DNA from: Stomorhina lunata
Taxonomy: Eukaryota; Arthropoda; Insecta; Diptera; Rhiniidae
Reading direction: 5' to 3'
DNA: 64,000 bases
Assembly: GCA_933228675.1 (NCBI GenBank)
Contig: OW121741.1
Coordinates: forward strand, 40,701,952-40,765,951
In this document: one piece after another, positions 46,826 through 57,463 of the stretch
Layout of the letters: every line of letters starts with the position of its first letter
Numbering within the stretch: position 1 is the first letter of the stretch
The notes under the pieces: model-generated
Told to the model about the DNA's origin: nothing
Databases searched by the model: none
What the model saw: the letters and a program-made list of their open reading frames with translations, nothing else
Translations under genes and position numbers: made by a program

Positions 46826-48123
46826 CAAGGTGGCGCAAAAATAACCTTCCGACGTTTTTTGGCTGTAATTTATAATGAAAGACTTTGATTCTTCTTGTGG
46901 ATTATTTTTATTTGGTCTTTTAATTTTTTTACATCAAGTCGAGAATATGATGTCATGTAAATGGCCGCCGCCACAGTTGATTGTCATTTGAGCCCTTTTT
47001 ATGGCATTTTCCATCACTTTGGCCAAAAGTTCTGGCGATAGGTCCTCACATTTTTGGCGGATATTGTCTTTATTTAAGAGCTGCAAGAGCCTGAGGCTTG
47101 TTGACATAAACGCGCGACTTCAAAAAGCTCCACAAAAAGAAGTCTGCAGCGGTTAAATCAGACGATCTTGCTGGCCAGTGCAAATCGCCAAAACGGGAGA
47201 TAAGACGCCCGGGAAATGCATCCTTCAGCATATCGGTTGTGACACGTGCAGTGTGTGCCGTTGCACCGTCCTGTTGGAACCACATGTTTTCCAATCCCAA
47301 TTCATCAAATTGCGGCAAAAAGAACTTGTTAATCATTGCTCTGTAGCGCTCACCATTCACAGTAACCGTTTGGCCCGCAACGTCTTCGAAAAAAAGGTCC
47401 GATGACTCCTCCAGCGAAAACAGCATACCACACAGTGACTTTGAGCGGGTGTAATGGCTCTTCGTGGGCTACAGGCGGATTTTCAGTGCCCCAGAAGCAT
47501 AAATTTTGCTTATTTACGTACCCGCTAAGTTGGAAATGGGCCTCATCACTCATGATTATTTTTAATGAAAAATCATCTTTCTCTTGGTGGTGATTAAGGA
47601 TGTTAGACGCGATTGGCGGTCAGCAGCTAACAGCTGATGTACCGTCTGGAGTTTGTACGGAAACATCTTCAAATCTTTTACCAAAATTCGCTGTAAGACC
47701 ATCGACTGATACCCATTGGCGTGGCACGTCGTCTGGTCGACGGCGCTTCCATGACATCCTCGGCTACAGCAGCAATATTCTCTGCAGAACGTCTACTCCG
47801 GGCCCTGCCACGCCTGGCAGCATCTCGTGTTGTGCCAGTCTCTTCGAGGCGAGCGGCTAAACATCGCAGTGTTTTACCAGTAGGCGTTGGAAGGACTGGA
47901 AATCTGCGACGAAATTCACGTTGTGCCAAAGTCACCGACCGATTATTGGTCAAATAAATAGTCACCAATATTCCACGTTCTGGAGCAGTGTAGCGTAACA
48001 TTGTTTATTAACGTGTATTTCGCAAGTGTTTACTACACAAATGTCAAAACAGAGTTGACATTAGGGGCCAATCGCAAAATTTATAGCATTTTCTGACAGG
48101 AGGATTACTTTTGCGCTACCTTG
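46826..48123 (-). mobile_element. Mariner-like element, third subfamily
   Basis: Ends CAAGGTGGCGCAAAAATAAC (left) and complement CAAGGTAGCGCAAAAGTAAT (right), 1298 bp. TA is present at left (46,824-46,825) but not at right, so the right flank may be rearranged. Confidence 0.82.
46934..48001 (-). pseudogene. Mariner-like transposase, frameshifted
   Basis: Starts at ATG 48,001 (MLRYTAPERGILVTIY), an HTH-type N-terminus with an arginine-rich stretch (RRGRARSRR). Breaks occur near 47,680, 47,400 and 47,075. Recognisable parts are MSDEAHFQLSGYVNKQN (first Asp), WFQQDGATAHTARV (second), ARSSDLTAADFFLW (third), KSRVYVNKPQAL and a C-terminal GGHLHDIIFST with stop at 46,934. All three catalytic aspartates survive but the frame does not. 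Confidence 0.85.
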
Positions 48124-48295
48124 TTTATGCAGATAAACCTTTAACTCTTGAGCACCTAAAAACCAACATTCATCAAGTTATGGCTGAAATACCGCCCAAT
48201 ATGTGTAAAAAAGTGGTCGAAAATTATCTCAAAGGAATCAGTGCTTGCAACGTTTCGCGTGGTGGTCATTTAAATGAAACCGCAAAATGGATAAC
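48124..48295 (+). pseudogene. C-terminal scrap of another mariner-like transposase
   Basis: Plus-strand VYADKPLTLEHLKTNIHQVM, then KKVVENYLKGISAC and SRGGHLNE. This is the conserved C-terminus of the same superfamily in the opposite orientation to its neighbour. It starts exactly at the neighbour's right end, so the neighbour probably landed in or recombined with this older copy. Confidence 0.7.
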
Positions 48296-48702
48296 CCCCT
48301 GCCTATTCAGTATATTAAGATTGTACGTACGAAATTAGATAGATATCATTCAATGTCAAGTCACGAATTTATATACGAAATAAAATATATGGACCTTCCG
48401 TATTACTACCGATATGTTTGGCCTAACTACATATTAAGCTCAACGAAAATTATTTAATAGCTTATCAATGTAAAACTATACCCGGTTATGAGACTAAATT
48501 TTGCGCAAAGTTAATACTAGGGAAACCACTTATATACTTTAAAATGTTGAACTATAAAGCTCCAGTCAAAATATTTTACTAACAATACCAACAAGCGAAA
48601 ACAACTTTTTTCGAATTTGGTCCACATTTTGAATTAGCTGCACCCCTGTAGATATATGTGATATGTTTCCAAATTTAACACAACTTGATGGTGGGTATAT
48701 AA

Positions 48703-49496
48703 GATACCTTCACCACCATAGGTGGAAAGGGTATTATAAGTTTGTGCTGATGTATGTAACGCATAGAAATATTTGGCTTAGACCCACCTTTTAGTATATC
48801 AATAGGCTTAACACTTTCTGAGTTTAGCGAAGTCAGTCCAGTGCGTCCGACCGTCCGTCTGGCTGGCTGGACCCCCATTTAAACAATGTAATCAAAGTAC
48901 AGGTAGTAATTCTAAAGATAATTTGATGAAATTTAGCACAGATAATTTTTTTTGGTAGTAGGACCATGGCTATTGAAATTCATCACAATCGGTCTATTAT
49001 TTATGGTACTTACCATAGGTCTCACTTCCCGGAATTGATACATTGGCCACAAATATAATAGTTTTTCATCAAATTTGAAATAAATACTACTTATGTAAAC
49101 TAAAATCTTTGTATCAAATTTCGTTGAAATCGGTCCACATTTGACCATAGCTCCCATACAAACTTTTCTTTAAAAACGCACTAAATGAGACAAAAATCAC
49201 TAAAACGCTCGTAAATCTAAAGATAATGAGAATTTCAAGTTATTTTTCGCACACATAATTTTTGTAACAACTGTAATCAATTTTTCAAATTTCGAGATAA
49301 TCGGTCCACATTTGACCCTAGCTCTCATATAAGTTCAAATGATGGAAGCAGCTTAAATATATAGAGAGAAAATGTTTGTATGATGGCAAAATTTAGCAAA
49401 TATTTGTCTTTATACAGGAAAAAGAACACCTTTGACCATAATGGTGAAGGGTATCGTTTGGTCGGGCTTGACCGACTATAACACTTTCTTACTTGT
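48703..49496 (+). mobile_element. Family B element, tandem unit 1
   Basis: Starts ATACCTTCACCACCATAGG, directly at the family A end. Ends GTGGTGAAGGGTAT-like (ATGGTGAAGGGTATCG), hairpin GTCGGGCTTGACCGAC, CTTTCTTACTTG. Non-coding, ~0.79 kb. Confidence 0.8.
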
Positions 49497-50266
49497 TATA
49501 CCCTTCATCACCATAGGTTGAAAGGGTATTATAAGTTTGTGCTGATGTATGTAACGCATGGAAATATTTGTCTTAGATCCACCTTTTAGTGTACCAATAG
49601 GCTTAGAATCACTTTCTGAGTCGATTTAGCGATGTCCGTCCGTCCGTCTGGCTGGTTGGACCATGTAAACCTTGTAATCAAACTACAGGTAGCAATTCTA
49701 AAGATAATTTGATGAAATTTGGCACAGATCACTTTTTTGATAGTGGAACCATGGCTATTGAAATTCATCACAATCGGTCTATTATTTATGGTACTTACCA
49801 TAGGTCCCACTTACCGGAATTGATACATTGGCCACAAATATTAATAGTTTTTCATCGAATTTCAAATAAATACTGCTTGTGTAAACTAAAATAATTTTAC
49901 CAAATTTCGTTGAAATCGGTCCACATTTGACCATAGCTCCCATACAAACTTTTCTTTAAAAACGCACTAAATGAGACAAAAATTACAAAAACGCTCGTAA
50001 ATCTAAAGATAATGAGTATTTAAAGTTTTTTTTGCACACATAATTCTTGCAATAACTGTAATCAGTTTGGCAAATTTCGAGATAATCGGTCCGCATTTGA
50101 CCAAATGATAGAAACAGCTTAAATATATAAGTTCTGAGAAAATGTTTGTTTGATGGCAAAATTTAGCAAATATTTGTCTTTATATATGAAAAATAACACC
50201 TGGGACCTTAGTGGTGAAGGGTATCGTATGGTCCGGCTTGACCGACTATAACACTTTCTTACTTGT
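49497..50266 (+). mobile_element. Family B element, tandem unit 2
   Basis: Starts TATACCCTTCATCACCATAG immediately after ACTTGT of unit 1. Same interior and hairpin end (GTCCGGCTTGACCGAC, one mismatch). Confidence 0.85.
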
Positions 50267-50972
50267 TATACCCTTCACCACCATAGGTGGAAAGGGTATT
50301 ATAAGTTTGTGCTGATTTATGTAACGCATGGAAATATTTGTCTTAGACCCACCTTTTAGTATACCGATAGGCTTAGAATCACTTTCTGAGTCGATTTAGC
50401 TGTGTCCGTCCGTCCTTCTGGCTGGCTGGACCCCCATGTAAACCTTGTAATCAAACTACAGATCGCAATTCTGAAGATAATTTAATGAAATTTGGCACAG
50501 ATCATTTTTTTTGATAATGGGACCATGGCTATTGAAATTCTTCAAAATCGGTCCATTATTTATGGTACCTCCCATAGGTTCCACTTCCCGGTATTGATAT
50601 ATTGGCCACAAATATCAATATCAAAACATTTGACCATAGCTCCCATACAAACTTTTCTTTAAAATCGCACTGTATGAGACAAAAATCACTAAAACGCTCG
50701 TAAATCTAAAGATAATGGGAATTTTAAGTTTATTTTTTGCATGCATGATTTTTGTAACAACTGTAATCAATTTTCCAAATTTCGAGATAATCGGTTCATA
50801 TTTGACCCTAGCTCTCATATAAGTCCAAATGGCGGAAACAGCTTAAATGTGAGAATATGATGACAAAATTTAGCAAATATTTATCTTTATACAGGAAAAA
50901 TAACACCTTTGACCTTTGTGGTGAAGGGTATCGTATGGTCGGGCTTGACCGACTATAGCACTTTTTTACTTG
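50267..50972 (+). mobile_element. Family B element, tandem unit 3
   Basis: Starts TATACCCTTCACCACCATAG directly after unit 2. Shorter by an internal deletion near 50,618. Ends hairpin GTCGGGCTTGACCGAC, TTACTTG and a T run. Confidence 0.85.
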
Positions 50973-52327
50973 TTTTTTTTTTTTGTTTTTTGTTCATTCT
51001 CATGAAAATTGTCACAGACTCATGAAAATATTTTCTTATCCCAGCTCTGGTCTCAAATGTTCTACGTTCAATAGTTGGATTTACATTTATACGAATGAAC
51101 ACATTTACTTAAAATTAAGAACAAAAGAAGACAAAAGCAACAACAAAAAAAAACATAATAAAACAAACATCGACGACACTTAAATAAAACATAAATTCTC
51201 AAAATGTCTTTTGACACATTGAATATTTTTGGTTTGAAGTGTTTGAGTTTGGATGTAGATGAATGAATGAATGGATTGAATTGAATTGGTTGGAATGGAA
51301 TGGTAGCATTGCAAAGAACGAGGAAGACACATTAAAAAGTGCCAGACGAAATTCTTAAAGTTTTATTTCATTATTTTCAAACTAAATGGGTGGCCTTTAA
51401 TGATAAATATAATATTCGTTGGTGTATATGCTCGTAAAGAGACATTTCCATCAAACGCAACATAATTGGGAAAGCTGAAAGCAAGGAAGGAAGGAGTTGA
51501 TTTAAATAAATACTTTTGTATTATTATACTTATTCACATGAGTGAAAGAAAAGCCCTTCTTAATGATGATGATGAGACAATGATGGGATCATCATCCATC
51601 CAAATAGCCAACCTACAATTGTGGAGGATGACAATAAAATTAAATAAAATGTTTTGTCTTGGCTTAAGCCCATCAAATGACATTTTTTGAACGAGTATAT
51701 GGATGTGTTTATTATTGTCGTGGGTTCTTAATCTTGTACTTTAAAGGGTCGTTTAATGTGAAATGTTTTCAAATTCTTTTAACTTTAATATATTTGCAAA
51801 ATAAATGAACCAATTACAATAACTTTAAAATTTATAGTTACCGAGATATCGCGCTTGATATAATTTTAATTTAAGTATATAAACAGTTTTGCTACTTTTA
51901 AAAAAAAATGTCAGCAAATGGTCAATAAGCCCGAGTTTTTTTCACTAAGACTCAGGTTTTTTATCAAAAGATATTTTTCAACATAGTCTATTTTGGGTTC
52001 TATACACTTAATTTTTTATACTTTTTTGAAAATACGGATTGTCTTGTTCATCAAAATAGACATTTATTTGTGATGGCCTTTTTTAAATATTAGAAGCAAG
52101 TCAATAAGAAGCTCAATTTGTAGATTTTGGCCATGAAATTTGCTCATGTGCTAACCATGTTAATAGTGCGGTTGTTTTGGTATAATATTTGCCATAGCTT
52201 GTTTCACCTTTTAAAAGACGTCAATGTGGGTCATATAGCGTGCATTCATTAATGAATCAATATTTCGTGCACATTTACGAAACGGGTAAAAACTCGTCTA
52301 AATCTCACGCCTGAGTTTGTGGTTGAC
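50973..52327. other. No gene supported
   Basis: AT-rich, with a GAATGAATGAATGG / GGAATGGAATGG simple-repeat patch (51,261-51,305). Open frames of 66-74 codons lack domains. Confidence 0.45.
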
Positions 52328-52379
52328 TTATGCATTAAACACATAGACAACAGCAGGCTACACGAACACCGACTACAAA

Positions 52380-52384
52380 AGTCG
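52380..52384. other. Transib target-site duplication, left
   Basis: AGTCG, matched by AGTCG at 60,774-60,778. The empty relative at 41.49 kb has one copy. Five-bp duplications are characteristic of Transib. Confidence 0.95.
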
Positions 52385-53744
52385 CACAGTGGTTTACGGA
52401 CGCTTTTTTTTGGAAATAATTCTGTAACTTTTGAACGACTGGAGATATTTGAATGAAATTTGACATGGTGGTAGTCAAGGAGTATTTGAGTTGGTTTTTA
52501 AAAGCACTGGTCCATGAGGGGTCGGGAGAGTGATTGATGGACCTTCAAAGTTGGTCACCTCGGGTGTTCGATTTTTTTAAAAATTCGCCAAAAATCCATT
52601 TATGTATGGATTGAAAAGAAATTTTAAACTTAAGTTGTCCTTGAGAAGATCTACAAAAAATATGCTTAAATGTGTAGGTTATCTCCTTTGGATTTCGAGA
52701 TATTTGGGTAAAAAGGAATTTTTAGGTTGATTTTTTACCTCTTTTTTTAAGCTTTTTTTGATCTGGTGGACGCATCTGAGGACCAACAATTTTTTAAGAA
52801 TATTCTTTAAATTTGTAATAAAATTCTGAATAATTTTTGTGCAAGTTAGTTATAGAAATCTTCTTTTGTTTAAAAGTTAAAAATATTCAAAGTTGAAACT
52901 TACAAAAAATTTCGCTTTTTTTTTAGTTTTTCCCCAAAAGATAGCTATATTTTTTCACTAATAAAAAAATATTTTCTTAAGAAACATAAAAAGATTTTTA
53001 AAGTTTTTAAAAGAAAACATAATGAGAATGCGTATAAAACAAATTTCTTGCTAATTGGACTTTTGGTCCTCGCACATGTCCTCTCCAAAAAATGGCAATT
53101 TGTAAAAAAAAAAATTAGTTTAAACAAAAATTTCTCAAAAGGCAAAGCACCGATTTGAAAAAAATTATAATGTTCATATTTTCCAATATATCTGTTATTG
53201 ATTAGAAAAGTTTTTTCTGAAACGCGCTGCAAATAGAGACAGTGTTGCCATATTTGTAAAAAAACTCATTTTTTGAAACACCTTTTTCCCCAGTTGGGAA
53301 TTGGGGAATTTTTAAGTTAAAATTGGGAATTTTTTTTAGTCTATTGCTTTTACATCTTATTGGTCTACATTACTACAAAATTTCATTGTAATATCTTTAT
53401 CCATGTCATTTCCACAGAATATCAAAGATTAAAAATATTTTCCTTAAAAAAGCAGAAAAACAATTTTTTTTTGTTTTACGATACAAAGTGTAAAAAAAGT
53501 AACGCACTTAAAAAAAACTTTTACTTAGTGCTAATCTCCTAGTCTTTCCCGATCTAATGATACTAAACATGTATATAAAGCATTAATACCGAGTCTTAAA
53601 AAACTCTGAAAACTTTGGCCCCCGTAGCATTTTTACACTGTTTATTTAAATATAAGTGATGAATTTGTGCATATAAAATTAATAATCATACTCAAATATT
53701 TCACTATAAGATGACAATGATCCTTCGATAACAAACAAATATTT
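52385..53744. repeat. Transib left terminal inverted repeat, ~1.36 kb
   Basis: Reverse complement of 59,410-60,773 with only scattered single-base differences and small indels by eye. Similarity fades after CAAATATTTT. It contains short open frames (for example 52,945-53,232) without a domain, which I regard as chance. Confidence 0.92.
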
Positions 53745-54605
53745 TTTTATTTTTTTAAAGAAAATATCATGAGGATTTATGAAATATCAAAATGTAAATA
53801 ATTTGTACTTATATTAAAAGGTGAAATACATTTTATTGAAGTATTTGTAGTTAAAGTTTAAACTTACAGTTTTTATTACATATTTATATAAAAGTAGTTA
53901 TTTACTTAATTTTTATTTTCAGTAAAATAATCAGTACAATCTATTATATCAAGAACCTCTTCCAGGTGTTCGTTTTCAGAAGTTTTTTATAACTGCTCCA
54001 CCATTTCTTTCTTATCGTTGATAGAGCAGGATCAGAAGACAACAAGAGATAATTTATTAGATCCTGATTTTGCGATTTTCTTGAGCATTTTCTGGTATTA
54101 AATAGTTGGATATACTTGAAATCTGAATTCCGCGCTTCCTGGGCCTCTTCTGTCAGTTCACCAAGTGGGAGAAGATTTGATTCAATTATTTCACGACCAT
54201 GTTGAAGGACTTTATGAACTGTTGGTGTAATTTCTTTCCAGTGATACAAATGTCGTATACGAGTTAACGCGTTGAGGGCATAGCAATGAAATTTTTCAGC
54301 ATTTATTTGATATTTGCTATTTATTGCCGATAATATTACGTAACATTTACGAAGAACTTCCTCATCAATTCCAGTAATCTTTGAAGTTGTTTCATAATTT
54401 TCAAAGAATCGCCTGGCCGTATTACCATCGTTTGTACTGCCATATCCTACAAGTGGTTTGTCTATGTTTAGACCCGTCATAGTTTTGAATTCTTCCTGAA
54501 TCCTTTTTTTTTCACTGGATCTCATTTCAATCAGTTCCTTATTATTTCTCACGGATTTTAGCTGATTATCAGGTATATTCCTATATTTCAGATCATATGC
54601 TATAT

Positions 54606-54641
54606 CGATGCCTTACTTTCTCAACCTCGTATCTTAAAAAA
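54606..54641. repeat. Left 36-bp terminal inverted repeat of nested element
   Basis: Exact reverse complement of 57,428-57,463. Confidence 0.95.
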
Positions 54642-55016
54642 TACAACTTTTCAGGAGAGAGAAAAAACGGTTTATCCTTTTATACTTCGGTGTTTGAGTA
54701 AAACTTCAAATGCAATTATTAAGGAATTGGTTACATCTATGTATATTAGTAGAAATAATATACTAATCTTTTTTAGTTTAAGCATGAAACGCATTTATTG
54801 AGATACGAGTTTGCTGCACTAACAGTAATTTTAATTCTTGATACTTGATGAATAAGTTACTCGTTTGTTGCACTTATAGCTATAGAAAGAAATAAAGCCA
54901 TTATACCAAAATTATGCAATGAAAACAATATTTAATATAGAATGAATGTTTTATTTTCAAGAAAGGAAAAAAAAAAAATAAAAAAACAAAGAATTAATAA
55001 ATAAAAAAAAAAGAAT

Positions 55017-57029
55017 TCATAAATAATAATATCCTTGGTGTGGCAAATTATCGTAAAATGAATGATAGTCGGCTGGAATCATACGTTTTAAGTCTTGCAA
55101 GTCGTCATATTTTCTTTTTGGAATAGGTAGTTGTTGATTGTAGAGACGTGGTACTAAAATGTTATCATTGTGCTGCACTTGTGGTCGCAATTTACGATGA
55201 GGTAATAGTTGCCAATCTTCATCAAAACATAATTTGTATTGAACTCCATCATTAAAGGTATATTTGAGAGCTCGCAAATTTATAACGCATGGGTCACCTT
55301 TTTTGGTGCCTGGTCGAATTGACTTTAAGTAATCGAGTGAAGAGAAATCTCTGAAAAATGTATGGTCTAAATAATGTACTTGATACGGTTTCAACAATCT
55401 GGATTGTTTTATAACCATATTGAAATCAGCTGGTACATATAATTCTCTTCCTTTCTTCTTTCGCTCTATGGAGGCATGCACAGAATCGCACTCCATTTGA
55501 GTGTGGCCAACTACCAAGTATTTTTGCTGAATTTCTGCTTGGTGAGTAATTGCATAATGTTGCAAGGCATTCGCAAGTGTCGTATTACGATTTTGGGCAC
55601 GGCACCCGTCGCTGTAAATTATTATAGGCTTTGATTTGTCTTTCAAATCCTGTAAATAGGCCAGCAAACAAGAGGTAAATACATTCGAGTCCATGCCGCC
55701 TTCAGCTTCATGCCATACGTAACAAGCAACATTTTTGTCAAATTCATTATAAATTGTGAATTGGTGCACACATAGTTTTGTTTTAAAGTAGTTTGCTCTA
55801 GTTGAAAGTAGAGGAATTGTTTGCACTGCTTGCAAGTCCACCGTTAACATTTGAATATCACCTCTTGAACAACGTTTCTTGTCTTCGGCTTTTTCTTTCC
55901 TGGCGCGCTCCTTACTTGTTATGTGAAGTTGGTATTCATCTTCTGGGACGTTTTTATTTTTATAACTAAAGCAGATATCACATTGATCTTTCTTGGGTCT
56001 GTATATACTAATATTGGCCTTGTGTACTGCGTCTAAGAAGCATTTGTACGTTGCCTTCTCAGCCTTATCGATGTTGCGATCAATCAAATATTTTTCAAAA
56101 TCTGTGTACAGTTCTGCCCAAGTCTTGTACTGAATGTCTATATATTCTTTAGTTGTACTCTGTCGGCAATAATGTGATGGCATTTTAGACAAATTTTGTA
56201 AAAAAAAGTTTACGTGATTTACTTTGGCGATGTTTGTTTTGCTTCGACGATTGACTGGTCCACTTTTCTTTAACATGCCAACGTTGCTTGCATTTAGATT
56301 GCCAGTAACCCATTTAGACAAGCTCCATTCACCCAGAGAGAGTGTACACAAAAACATTTTTTTACAAACAACCTTGATCTCCCCAGAAATTTTCAATGTG
56401 TAGACTAATGTGTTTACTCGCCGAGAAAAAGTACCAGTTGTTCTCAAAGTGACTGGTTTATGTGACACCATTGCAACGACATACGCTTTTTTCTCTTCCC
56501 AAGACAGTGACCAAAATATTTTAAAAATATTCTTTCTATCATCTTCTGTAATTTCGTTGCACTGCTTACCGAATTTTTTTGCACATATTTCCGAACGGCA
56601 ACGAGCCTTCAAAGTTCTTTCTTTTCTAATTTCCATTACTCCATTCCATTCTTTGCTCCGCTTTATCGATGAATACTCCTGGCCACGCATTCTCTTGAGT
56701 TTTTTACGGTTTCTATCCCAGTTTTGCTTATTTCCCTGGCCTTTACGTGCTCTTTTAATTTTAATTACCCCAGAGGATTCATCCAACAATACAGAAGGAG
56801 ATACATTGCCAGAAAAATGTGAATCAGTGTTGGGCTGGTACTCGCTTTCACTTGCTGAAAAATCGGATTTGGAGGAAATGCTACACTGATCAGAATTCAG
56901 TGAGACAAAATGTCCTGTTTCTTCATTCAAAATTTCGTTTCCAGTTTGTTGTGTTTCAGGTTCTTGGCAAAGATTCTTGAAAACAAAACAACCTGTATCA
57001 ACGTCAAGAACAGCTATTGTATCACTCAT
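55017..57029 (-). CDS. DDE-type transposase of the nested element, intact 670 aa
   Basis: Longest intact gene of the window, ATG 57,029 (MSDTIAVLDVDTG) to stop at 55,017. An in-frame upstream extension (to 57,128) is hydrophobic, low-complexity and lies in the AT-rich leader, so I prefer the shorter start. Order: acidic, serine-rich N-terminus (1-90); basic stretch KIKRARKGQGNKQNWDRNRK (~90-110); a conserved helical region (~140-240); CDIC (C350, C353) possible zinc ligands; charged helix; then an RNase H-like core. Candidate catalytic residues are D398 (MLTVDLQ), D474 (IIIYSDGCRAQN) and D515/E522 in GHTQMECDSVHASIE. Alone in its element between 36-bp TIRs. The open frame implies recent arrival. 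The family name Sola is a guess from TSD length and core motifs; transposase function itself is well supported. Confidence 0.85.
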   Translation of the reverse strand: MSDTIAVLDVDTGCFVFKNLCQEPETQQTGNEILNEETGHFVSLNSDQCSISSKSDFSASESEYQPNTDSHFSGNVSPSVLLDESSGVIKIKRARKGQGNKQNWDRNRKKLKRMRGQEYSSIKRSKEWNGVMEIRKERTLKARCRSEICAKKFGKQCNEITEDDRKNIFKIFWSLSWEEKKAYVVAMVSHKPVTLRTTGTFSRRVNTLVYTLKISGEIKVVCKKMFLCTLSLGEWSLSKWVTGNLNASNVGMLKKSGPVNRRSKTNIAKVNHVNFFLQNLSKMPSHYCRQSTTKEYIDIQYKTWAELYTDFEKYLIDRNIDKAEKATYKCFLDAVHKANISIYRPKKDQCDICFSYKNKNVPEDEYQLHITSKERARKEKAEDKKRCSRGDIQMLTVDLQAVQTIPLLSTRANYFKTKLCVHQFTIYNEFDKNVACYVWHEAEGGMDSNVFTSCLLAYLQDLKDKSKPIIIYSDGCRAQNRNTTLANALQHYAITHQAEIQQKYLVVGHTQMECDSVHASIERKKKGRELYVPADFNMVIKQSRLLKPYQVHYLDHTFFRDFSSLDYLKSIRPGTKKGDPCVINLRALKYTFNDGVQYKLCFDEDWQLLPHRKLRPQVQHNDNILVPRLYNQQLPIPKRKYDDLQDLKRMIPADYHSFYDNLPHQGYYYL

Positions 57030-57427
57030 TTTACAATAAAAACTACAATTCCTCAGAATTAGATTTTTACCAAGAAAAGCGAAGATCATAACTAAAAAAA
57101 ATAAAAATACAAAAAAAAAATATGTCATATGTCATACGGCATAGGTCACTTACTTCCCAACTAATATACATTCTCACTTCAATTCTATTGTGAAAAAGGA
57201 TAGAATAAAGAGACGCAAAGTAGTTTTTTTTTTTAATTTGTAACTATTTAACAACTGCACATATTAAGATAAGAGTTTGACGCAGTTATGGAAATTGGAG
57301 TGATTGAGATACGAGATATATTTTATTAATATTTACAGAATTGAGACAACGTATTGAGATAATAAGTTGTTGCATTAATAGAACAAAAAAATAGCAACCG
57401 TTTGATATGAAAAAGTGAAAACCGCAT

Positions 57428-57463
57428 TTTTTTAAGATACGAGGTTGAGAAAGTAAGGCATCG
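57428..57463. repeat. Right 36-bp terminal inverted repeat of nested element
   Basis: Exact reverse complement of 54,606-54,641. Confidence 0.95.

Larger units (their letters stand above)
46469..48702 (+). mobile_element. Family A element interrupted by mariner-like sequences
   Basis: 5' part 46,469-46,824 (TATACCCACCATCAAAATG, internally shortened). It resumes at about 48,300 (CAGTATATTAAGATTG) and reaches TTGATGGTGGGTATATAAG at 48,702, where family B begins. The hairpin end is lost at that junction. Confidence 0.7.
54606..57463 (-). mobile_element. Nested DDE transposon, possibly Sola-like, ATAT TSD
   Basis: A 2,858-bp element with 36-bp perfect terminal inverted repeats (54,606-54,641 and 57,428-57,463; CGATGCCTTACTTTCTCAAC...). 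It is flanked by ATAT on each side (54,602-54,605 and 57,464-57,467). Removing it and one ATAT rejoins the Transib reading frame exactly (LHI|AYDL). Subterminal repeats of TTGAGATACGAG type occur on both sides (about 54,795-54,870 and 57,270-57,375). One intact gene is encoded. Four-bp TSDs and the protein type suggest the Sola superfamily; this is inference. Confidence 0.9.

Noticed and set aside
52385..52425. A full 12- or 23-bp-spacer recombination signal at the Transib end
   Set aside because: After CACAGTG the positions for a nonamer read TTTTTTTTG (12) and AATAATTCT (23), neither resembling ACAAAAACC. Only the heptamer is supported.
52945..53232. 95-codon frame in the Transib left arm
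   Set aside because: It lies in an AT-rich inverted arm, has no domain and is interrupted in the other arm. Treated as chance.
55017..57128. The 703-codon frame inside Transib as a RAG2-like or accessory Transib gene
   Set aside because: It has its own 36-bp TIRs and an ATAT TSD, interrupts the transposase frame, and has a DDE core rather than Kelch repeats. It belongs to a separate transposon.
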